From Cryptomeria japonica (taxonomy: Eukaryota > Streptophyta > Pinopsida > Cupressales > Cupressaceae): a DNA stretch of 64,000 nucleotides. Shown in pieces: positions 56,561-64,000 of the stretch. Positions within the stretch are counted from its first letter, which is position 1; the number at the start of each line of letters is the position of its first letter. The notes below the pieces were generated by a model that saw only the letters and a program-made list of their open reading frames with translations, was not told where the DNA came from and did not search any database. Position numbers and translations under genes: made by a program. Location: positions 247,499,218-247,563,217 of the forward strand of contig NC_081406.1 of the NCBI RefSeq assembly GCF_030272615.1, written 5' to 3'.

Positions 56561-56780
56561 CCTCCCACCATGGCGTGGGTTCTCCACCCATGGTGGGGAG
56601 AGATCAACCATGTGGAGATCTTCCCCACATGGGAAGCCCTCCCACCATGGTGTGGTTTCCCCACGCCATGGTAGAGAGTTCCACTATGTGGGTAGCTTCC
56701 CCACATGGGCAACCCTCCCACCATGGTGTGGGTTACCCCATGGCATGGCGGAGAGTTCCACCATGTGGGTACCATCCCCC
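56561..56780. repeat. GC-rich minisatellite, about 77-bp period, three units
   Basis: Units begin CCTCCCACCATGG at 56561, 56638 and 56714 (periods 77 and 76), the last one cut at about 56780. A partial unit precedes them (56500-56560). Each unit contains CCATGG palindromes and two inversely related arms (CCACCATGG/CCATGGTGG, CCCCACATGGG), so single strands could fold. Because the period is close to a multiple of three, long open frames appear on both strands (56494-56816). They are repeat artefacts. Confidence 0.85.
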
Positions 56781-57360
56781 TCGCATTCCTTCATAGGCAA
56801 AAAAAAACAACAATGAAAAAATAAAATAAAGCAACAAAAAACAAATAAGAGGGGCTAGCTTGCAAAATTAACAAACAAACACACTCCCAACTTAGGCCAG
56901 AATCATTATTGCTAGGAACACGATATGTGAGCATTGACAACAATAAAATAATGTAGAAACAAATAGGAACATGCTAGGTAGAGAGTTCATAAGAGAATTT
57001 ATTTGACGAATAATTATTTAAGGCACACACACAATTTCTATTAAAAAGATTTTAAATATTCTTTTCCAATTTTCCAGCACATTCATAGTAAATATGCCAA
57101 CCCGACAACACAAAATCAATCCAAATCTGAAACAAGAACTCTGAATCCAGATGCTCCCCTTCTCTAGTTCAATCCTCTTCCCAATTTGTTTCAATCTCTC
57201 TATCTAGAACATAACCCCATACTCCGGAACTTTTTTAGAATAAAATCTCTTCTTTCTCCATTTTTCCGTACCAACTCTTGGGAAACGGTAAATTAACAAA
57301 TAATTTAATTAACCTTATTTAACTTTAACACGTATTTAATTATTAATAAAATAATTTTAT
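56781..57360. other. Gene-free AT-rich stretch
   Basis: No coding, RNA or LTR landmark seen. Confidence 0.4.
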
Positions 57361-57505
57361 TTCATGATAAACAAGATTCTTAGCAAGTGCAATACAACTT
57401 TGATTATCACATAGGAGTGTGGGGCTAGGACTAGATTCCATTTTAATTCTCTTAGAAGTTGGTTTAACTAGATAGCTTCTTTAGCTTCTTTTATAGGCAC
57501 TTCGA
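57361..57505 (-). pseudogene. Scrap of copia RNase H from another lineage
   Basis: On the reverse strand the sequence reads EAKEAI, a stop, LNQLLRELK and, one frame over, CDNQSCIALAKNLVYHE. This is the RNase H block (E-A-x-x-x-x-x-W-L-x-x-L-L-x-E-L, then C-D-N-x-S-x-x-x-L-x-x-N) of Ty1/copia. The wording CIALAKNLVYHE differs from ASIDISKN in elements A, B and C, so it belongs to a different copia lineage. One frameshift and one stop in 145 bp. Confidence 0.75.
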
Positions 57506-58529
57506 TATTAAATGTAAATAACAAGCTACTGAGGAGATACCCACTCAGCCACCTTCAACAAGTACAACAAGTTCTCTAGGAACCAATGCTCCTACACCAC
57601 CATTAGTCAATATATCTGCAGGGCAGCCCAGAGTGCAAGGCTTCACATCCACCACTGAAGGGATCAAATATATTTAATCCATTTATGAAATTTATTTAAT
57701 TTATTTAAGTGTTTTATACAAAAGCCTTAAATTTAATCAAATATATTTTTAATGAAATTGATCAATTAATTAAATAAATTTAATAAAATATTCGCATACT
57801 ATACTAAATGTGTAATTAATTTATTATTAATTAATATTCTGACATAAAAGTAATTTAATTAATCAAAGCAAAATAACATGATAACTTCACTCTAAAATCA
57901 CACACATACGCCAAGTTATCGGAACTACCTATGTGGCACTCTAATCAGGTGATGAAAAACAAGGGGTATTGCTCTAACATCGAGTAATGGTTCAAGTATT
58001 TGGGATGACAGGTCATGTGCTACCTCCCACAACCTTCATCGGGAATCTATAGGCATGCTCAAACCTGTGGAACTATATGGAGTCGATGCCTCATACCTAT
58101 AATCCTTGCATCATCGACCAGAGTATACATGCAAACAATATACATATATCAAATTGAAAGATACATATTGGGGGAGAGGAATATTAATTGTGGAAAACCA
58201 TGTCTCCTAGAAGAGAGTGATAGTACACCATCCCCTCGCACCAAAAATACATAACCCAAACATAATACAATTCAATAGATAAGCATATACATGTAAGTAC
58301 AAAGTCAGTATGCATAAACCACATAGATCATATAATCATCATGTAATGAAATAGAGTATAAACAAATATCATGACAAAAGCGTAAATCATAGCATATGAA
58401 TATCAACTCGACCATCAAAACATAGTCTCAATAGAGAATCAAAGTAGAATAAGGTATCAACATGGCATATGAGAAACTACAGAAGGTCATCATGAGTCCA
58501 AAAGAGTATAAATAATGTCTCAACAAGGG
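57506..58529. other. Gene-free AT-rich stretch
   Basis: Short TTTAATTAAT-type runs at 57670-57860. The forward frame 58015-58254 has no recognisable motif. No LTR landmark is present, although a full 3' LTR of the neighbouring element would be expected here. Confidence 0.4.
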
Positions 58530-58982
58530 AGGGGCATCACACAAGAAACCAATTCTTTGCAACACAGGAATATGTTGACATCAATGATAACAACACATGC
58601 CAAGAACTCTAATATCCAAAAATATCGCCCTTTGGCATTGATGGCAACATATGAATGTGAAAAACAATAAATACAAAGAAAGAAAAGAACTCTCAGCAAT
58701 ATCCCTCAAAATCACAAGGATCAACTCCCTCTTTGACAAACAACTCTAAAAATACTTTAGGCTTTTTCACATGCATCTCTCCCCCTTTGACAATAATGCC
58801 AGAGACACATACAAGATATTAATATCTCCCACTACAGATAATATCTATCTCCCATACATACTCAAAAATCTGAACAACTAAATCACACATTGACTACTCC
58901 CCTGGAGAAACAACACCCACTTATCAATCCGGATAACATGATAAGACAATGAAGTCCACCAGATCAATGCAACTCAATGCAT

Positions 58983-59625
58983 CTAGTTCATAGCAGGAGG
59001 GGAAATTACCCCTAACTTCTCTCTTAGATATAGAAATGTATCTACAAGCAAATGCTTAGTAAATATATCTACAATCTGTTCTTTTGTAGATACATACTCC
59101 AATCTGACTTCTTTCTTATTCACCTTCTCTCTCAAAAAATGAAACTTGATTAATATATTCTTTGTCTTAGAATTTAACACAAATTCTTAGAGATATTAAT
59201 AACACTAGAATTGTCACAATATATAATAGTAGGCACATTATAAACAACTCTAATATCCTTCAGCATCTATTTCATCCAAAGTACTCAAGTACAATTGCTA
59301 GCAACAACAATATATTCAACTTCTGGGGTCAATAAAGAAATAGAATCTTGCTTCTTACTTGTCCAGGGAACCAAATTCTTTCCCAAAAAGAATGCTCCAC
59401 CAGTAGTTCTCTTCTGGTCATCAACACACCTACCCAATCAACATTAGTATAAGCATTTAAAGTGAAATCATCATCCTTCGGATACCACAAACCATAATCA
59501 ATTGTTCTCTTCAAGTATTTGAATATCCTCTTTACAACAGTAACACGACTTTCCTTAGGATGAACTTGAAATCATGCAACAAGACATACACCATTCATAA
59601 TGTCAGGCCTAGTCTGAGTGAAATA
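58983..59625 (-). pseudogene. Copia D RNase H relic
   Basis: Two frames. The part 59514-59329 carries YGLWYPKDDDFTLNAYTN and VDWVGV, but breaks off by frameshift just after the first catalytic region. The part 59180-58983 carries NSKTKNILIKFHFLREKVN, KEVRLEYVSTKEQIVDIF and TKHLLVDTFLYLREKLG. The middle segment near 59220 has YCDNSSVI-like wording with stops. Confidence 0.8.
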
Positions 59626-59658
59626 AAGCAATGCACCAATCATAGATCTATACAAGGT

Positions 59659-60470
59659 CTAGTTAGCCTTCAGAGATTCATAATCTTTTGTCATCTTACA
59701 TCCAGTCACCACAAGAGTTCCAATAGTTTTAGAATCATCTAACCCAAAGCTCTTTAGCAATTCTTTCACATACTTAGATTGAGATATGAAAATGCCTTTA
59801 TCAGTCTGTGTAATTTGCAATCCTAGAAAGAACTTCATCCCACCTATCATAGACATCTCAAATTCTTTTTGCATATCATCAGCAAACTTCTTACTCAAAT
59901 CATCATCTCCTCCAAAAATAATGTCATCGACAAAGACTTCAATAATCAAAATATTATGATTAAATTACTATCAATAGTACCTTTACAGAATCCCAACTTT
60001 ATCAAATACCTATCCAATCTTGCATACCAAGTTCTAGGGGCTTGTTTAAGTCCATACAATGTCTTCTTCAATCTGTATACCATGTCTTCTTTATCTGTCA
60101 ATGAAAATCCATCTAGTTGCTCAATATAGACTTCCTCTTCCAATTCACCATTCAAAAAGGCCAACTTCATATCTATCTGATATACCTTGAAATTCTTATG
60201 AGCAACATATGCAAGAAATAGTCTAACAACTTCAATTCTAGCTACCAGAGAAAAAGTCTTCTCAAAATCAATACCTTCTATTTGTGAATATCCCTTACAT
60301 ACTAGTCTTGCTTTATTTCTAACAACTTCTCCATCTCCATTCAGCTTATTCTGGAACACCCATTTAGTACCAATTACATTCATGTCCTTAGGTCTCAAAA
60401 CAAGTTCCCATGTTTTGTTCTTCTCAATCTGATCTCTCTTTTTCCATAGTTTTTACCCAATTTTCATATT
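59659..60470 (-). pseudogene. Copia D reverse transcriptase relic
   Basis: 60398-59946 carries [73 protein letters not shown] and [18 protein letters not shown]. After a short frameshift at about 59950, 59949-59659 has the intact active site VFVDDIIFGG and [16 protein letters not shown]. These are the fingers, palm and thumb of a copia RT. Confidence 0.88.
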
Positions 60471-60639
60471 TACTATCTTCAACAACTTCTCTAGGCTAAA
60501 TTTTAGAAATCAAACATGTCTCTTCATAAACAATTCTTCTCCTAGTCATCACACCTTTATTCTTATCACCAATAATCTGATTCTCTAAATGATTTAATCT
60601 TACATACCTCGGGGTCTTCTAATTATGCTAATTTTTAGG

Positions 60640-61140
60640 CTTTTAAACTTCTTCACTGGCAGCAACATCTACATTCACTATCTCTACCAAATCACTTTGC
60701 TTCATGCTCAGATTTTGTACTTGGTTTATAGTAACATCTTGATCATAAAACTCATATCCACATGCTCTTATTTTCTTCTCACAATTCTCATTAACCTTCA
60801 CATTTGCACTTTCCACTATCTTTCTCAGTCTTTTGTTGCAACACTGATAGGATTTTCTCTTGGTAGAATATCCCAAAAAGATTCTTTCATCACATCTTGC
60901 ATCAAAATTTCCTATATCCTCATCTCTTTTGATATAACATTTGCTTCCAAAGATTTTTAAATATCTAATTGTAGGAACATGACCAAACCACAACTCATAA
61001 GCGGTCTTACTGGAATCACCTTTTATATTTACCTAGTTGAATGTGTATAAAAAAGTGTCAACAACTTCTCTCTAATAGATATGAGGAAAATTTCCTTCAA
61101 TAATCATATTTTTAGTAGCATCCAATATAATTCTATTCCT
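60640..61140 (-). pseudogene. Copia D integrase C-terminal and linker relic
   Basis: 60993-60643 reads [40 protein letters not shown] and NKRLRKIVESANVKV, the usual block after the integrase core, then a linker. A frameshift or stops near 61000-61140 separate it from the core. Confidence 0.8.
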
Positions 61141-61660
61141 CATTTCAACAACTCAATTCTTTTGAGGGTTCTCGGAGTAGATAACTGTCTTCTGATTCCA
61201 TTCTCTTCACAAAAATAATTAAACTCACCGGAAATGAATTCTCCTCCTTTATCAGACCTTAGGCACTTTAGCTTCAATCCTGTCTCTGTCTCCAACTTAG
61301 CTTTGAATATTTTGAATTTCTCCTTTTCTTCAGATTTCTCCAATAGAAAAGTGACCCACATCATCCTAGAATAGTCATCAATCAACAACATAAAGTATTT
61401 GTCTCCCTGCAAGCTTCTCACTCTATATGGTCTACATAAATTAGTATGCACGAGATCTAATAACCCATTATATGTATACAATTCTCTCTTGAATGAAATT
61501 CTTGTTTTCTTTCTCAATTGACATTCTTTACATACTGGATTAGTAGGCTTCACAAGCTTAGGCATATGTCTAACAACTTGAGTAGAACTAATCTTAATCA
61601 TGTACTCAAAGTTAACATGATACATACTCCTATGCCACAACCAACTCTCATCAATCTAAG
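61140..61660 (-). pseudogene. Copia D integrase core relic
   Basis: 166-codon frame from 61640: HRSMYHVNFEYMIKIS, CKECQLRKKTRISF, HTNLCRP (first catalytic Asp changed to Asn), LIDDYSRMMWVTF, LRSDKGGEF (second Asp kept), then RRQLSTPRTLKR, where a frameshift removes the QNG..E segment. Confidence 0.83.
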
Positions 61661-61802
61661 CAATCAAACAAATTTTCTCACCAACATTCATATGAAAGAT
61701 ATTACCTTTAGCTTTTGTACCTGATGCAATCTCTATACTGGAGCTATTCAAGATCTTACATTTCCCATTCTTGAATTGTAAATCATATCTGTTATCAACC
61801 AT

Positions 61803-62192
61803 CTATCTAAGACTCAAAATATTATGCTTCAAACCTTCAACATATAAAATATCATCAGTATTATGCTTACCATAAAGAGAAATAGAACCTCTACCATGGA
61901 TTACACAAGCTTTGTTGTCTCCAAACCTCACTACACTGCCATCATAATTGTCCATATTCACAAATTTACCTTTATCACTTATCATATGATGTGAACAACC
62001 ACTGTCAATCACCCATTTATCTTTCTCATCAATATTAATAGCCAAAGCTTTCTCTTCAACATTACAACTTGTAAAATAAGTAGGTACCGAATCATCTTCC
62101 TTGATAGCAATGAACACAAATTCATCTTCTGAATTCTCTTTCTTAGACTCCTCATCTACTAAACCTTTATCAATAGCATAATAATATTACTT
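61803..62192 (-). pseudogene. Copia D protease relic
   Basis: Reverse frame from 62117: MFIAIKEDDSVPTYF, WVIDSGCSHHMISDKGKF with the catalytic D-S-G intact (about 62015), VRFGDNKACVIHGRGSISLYG and LYVEGLKHNILSL. Upstream the linker to gag (62118-62192) contains a stop at about 62190. Confidence 0.83.
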
Positions 62193-63122
62193 TTAATATC
62201 TATACTTCCGGTTAGGCTTGTGAGGCTTATCATACTTTGACACTTTTTTTTCTCTCTCAGGACATCTAGAAGCAAAATGACCAATCTTATTGCAAGAAAA
62301 ACATTTCAAGGAAAACTTCCCTTCATACTTACCAACTCCCTTAGGAAATCTTATAGCAATAAGTTCTTCAAGATCTTCCAACTCTCTTTCCCGTTTTTCC
62401 ATCTCTCTCATTTCTTTTTCATATCTGGACACCTTAGTTGAACTTTCTCTTGGATCATACTTTTGCTTCACGGATATAGTAGCTTTAGATGCAGTCTTAG
62501 TTTTACCATGTGATTCATCAACTTTTCTTAATTCAAAAGCAACAAGCTTACCAACCAGCATATCTATTATCACAGTTCCGATCTCATCAATAGAAATAAC
62601 TTTATGTTTACAGGCAAGAGGCAAAGATCTCAACACTTTGGCCACAATCTCATCTTCTTCAAGGATTCCACTGGCACATCTAATGTTCAACACAAGATCA
62701 TTCTCTTTAGCCATAAAGGATGCAATATTATCATCTTCTCCCATTCTCAGCAACTCATACTTTCCTTTCAAACTCTGTAATTTATCAACTTTCACATGTT
62801 TATCTCCTTCATACAAAGTTTCAAGCTTCTTCCTAATCTCATGTGTAGTCTACAATCCCATCACATTAGTCATATCTCCATTAGTCAAGGAACTCAACAA
62901 TGCTTCTTTAGCTCTTATACTGTTTTCAGCATCTTTGATCTCAACTGTAGTAACATGACCATTCAGAGGAACAATGTATGCATTCTTTGTGATCTTCCAA
63001 TAATCTTCTCCAAGACAATTCAAATGAATTTCCATTTGGATCTTCCATATAGAGTAATTAGTTCCATCAAATCTATGACTCTCATTCTTGAAAACAACAA
63101 CTTCCATCCTCGATCTCCTCAA
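62193..63122 (-). pseudogene. Copia D gag relic
   Basis: Begins MRRSRMEVVVFKNESHRF at 63122, then DGTNYSIWKIQMEIHLNCLG. A stop at 62850 follows NVMGL. The same frame resumes at 62816 and runs to 62193: LQSLKGKYELLRMGEDDNI, NIRCASGILEEDEIVAKVLR, a Lys/Glu-rich coiled-coil-like part (62450-62370) and an intact CCHC knuckle CFSCNKIGHFASRC at about 62310-62270. Of all gags in the window it has the best preserved knuckle besides element C. Confidence 0.87.
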
Positions 63123-63149
63123 GCAGTAAAGCTCCTTCCAAAGGATCTA

Positions 63150-63161
63150 GCTCTGATACCA
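63150..63161 (-). other. tRNA primer-binding site of copia element D
   Basis: Forward GCTCTGATACCA, the reverse complement of TGGTATCAGAGC, 2 bp from the LTR. Confidence 0.93.
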
Positions 63162-63163
63162 AT

Positions 63164-63290
63164 TGTTGACAGCAAAGCAATAGGAAAACTGAGAGGTGGG
63201 GTGAATAAATTTTCACCAAACTCAACCAAATTAACCTTAACTATAGATCTAATCATGAACAATAATAACAAAAATAATATTAGACTTGTT
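63164..63290 (-). repeat. Remnant of the 5' LTR of copia element D
   Basis: TGTTGACAGCAAAGCAATAGG, then GGTGGGGTGAATAAATTTTC, matching the LTR at 36873. The match stops at about 63283-63290, where LINE sequence starts. The remaining ~1.1 kb may lie beyond the LINE, outside the window. Confidence 0.8.
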
Positions 63291-63291
63291 C

Positions 63292-64000
63292 GATAACGAA
63301 CCAATGAAAATGGAGGGAACAATGGAGGGAACAGTGTTTGCAGTGGGAAATTTGAAATTGAGAAATGGAGGGAACAACGATGCTGGTTCCTCTAGTTCTG
63401 ACTCCACTGCAGCTCAAGGACAAGCATCTGATGATGAGGATGGAAGGTAGGATGGGGACCCATGAACATGGGACCGTCCTCCCGATCCTAAAAACTTAAA
63501 AGATTCTCAAGATTCAAGCCCCGAGGCGGTGAAGATCGACTCAAAAAATATCAAGGAGGGGCGAATACCTAAACCTTGGAATAGTCTCTTTGCAAGACAA
63601 GCATCTGGTAAACCGACTGGTAAATCATCTTTCCCCTTTGTGAAGGATATATCAGATAATAGAACATGTAAACTTGCAATTGAGATTCCTGATTTAGTTA
63701 TTGATCATAGTATCTCTTTAATGATTCTTTCTCTGGTGGGGAAATTTGTTGGACCTTGACCTAATATTGAGGATGTTAGGTCCTTTGTTAAGAGAAAATG
63801 GAGAATGAAAGGATAGGTTGAAGTCTCTGCCTTGCCTAGAGGCTTTTTTGTGTTCTCTTTTTCATGTGGGGAAGATTTGGAAGTGGTGTTAAGTGGTGGC
63901 CCCTGGATGTTTGGTAAATCCTCTCTTTCTATTAGAAAATGGTCCCCTAATATGGAACTCAATGACTCTTTCTTTGAATCTGCTTCGGTGTGGGTTAGGT
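63292..64000 (+). pseudogene. Second LINE: 5' end and ORF1 (DUF4283) relic, runs off the window
   Basis: One frame from an ATG at 63304 to the window end, broken by stops at 63448, 63463, 63757 and 63814. The N-terminus is Gly/Asn/Ser-rich with an acidic SDDEDG stretch. From about 63570 PKPWNSLFARQASGKPTGK leads into the DUF4283 domain: LSLVGKFVGP, RSFVKRKWRMKG, GFFVFSFSCGEDLEVVLSGG, PWMFGKSSLSIRKWSPNMEL and a final SVWVR. This is the single-stranded nucleic-acid-binding ORF1 of plant L1 elements. It begins inside the LTR of copia D and is therefore younger than it. Confidence 0.85.

Larger units (their letters stand above)
58530..63290 (-). mobile_element. Ty1/copia element D, reverse strand, both LTRs truncated
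   Basis: Right side: primer site at 63150-63161 and the first 127 bp of the 5' LTR (63164-63290) before LINE sequence begins. Left side: the polypurine tract at about 58626-58636 (reverse strand AAAGGGCGATA) and only about 100 bp of the 3' LTR. Between them lie gag, protease, integrase, RT and RNase H in copia order with several frameshifts and stops. Further polypurine-like tracts are seen at about 58784-58794 (CTCTCCCCCTTTG) and 58898-58906. Confidence 0.88.

Noticed and set aside
56494-56816. Overlapping Pro/His/Trp-rich frames on both strands
   Set aside because: By-products of a GC-rich minisatellite; several registers are open at once.
62290-62958. Forward 222-codon frame
   Set aside because: Antisense shadow of copia D gag. 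Its Ser/Leu/Ile-rich composition is the complement of the real gag.
1-64000. CRISPR array, rRNA, tRNA gene or riboswitch
   Set aside because: No regularly spaced short repeats, no rRNA-like block and no tRNA cloverleaf seen. The TGGTATCAGAGC sites are retrotransposon primer sites, not tRNA genes. Reading by eye may miss a weak RNA gene.

Overview
This window is plant nuclear DNA from a large, repeat-choked genome. No intact gene was found. Roughly 70% can be assigned to transposable elements: Ty1/copia LTR retrotransposons, solo LTRs, one gag-protease-only Ty3/gypsy-type element, and LINE-1-like elements. The plant copia primer site (complement of initiator-Met tRNA, TGGTATCAGAGC), the DUF4283-type LINE ORF1, the UBN2/CCHC copia gag and the CCCTAA-like telomeric relics all point to a seed plant. 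A conifer-like genome would fit the density of old nested elements, but the species cannot be fixed from the sequence.

Layout. 1-267 is the tail of a copia LTR. 298-1195 is a decayed tandem repeat of about 175 bp. 1684-5319 is a long, stop-ridden but mostly single-frame reading frame of unknown identity, and a solo LTR (5332-6525, target duplication CCTAT) is inserted just after its last stop. 6531-8653 is gene-free and includes a CCCTAA-rich stretch. A LINE of about 6.3 kb runs from 8654 to 31175 between 11-bp duplications. It is split by a copia element (12308-19364, duplication AGAAA) and by a reverse-strand gypsy-type element (21422-30562, duplication ATTAC/GTTAC). The gypsy element's left LTR itself contains a solo LTR (21471 to about 22898). 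31187-43804 is mostly gene-free relic DNA with reverse-strand LTR pieces, simple repeats, a GC-rich repeat block (40538-41640) and a short 5'-truncated LINE (42813-43294) with a 16-bp duplication. A reverse-strand copia element (43805-56458), whose reverse transcriptase has been deleted, carries inside its gag a younger forward copia element (47771-54442, duplication TAGGA) with a single-frame polyprotein broken only by stop codons. A CCATGG-rich minisatellite follows (56561-56780), then a copia RNase H scrap (57361-57505), a truncated reverse copia element (about 58530-63290), and finally the 5' end of a second LINE (63292-64000) that runs off the window.

How it fits together: every recognised coding region is a retrotransposon gag, protease, integrase, reverse transcriptase, RNase H, LINE ORF1 or LINE ORF2, and all are broken. 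The value of the window is as an insertion stratigraphy: at least five nesting events can be ordered from target duplications and from rejoining of the split host sequence. One LTR module, built around CCACCGTGGTTTTTCCC, recurs about twelve times in several LTR families on both strands. The best candidate for something undescribed is the unidentified reading frame at 1684-5319 and the tandem repeat in front of it.
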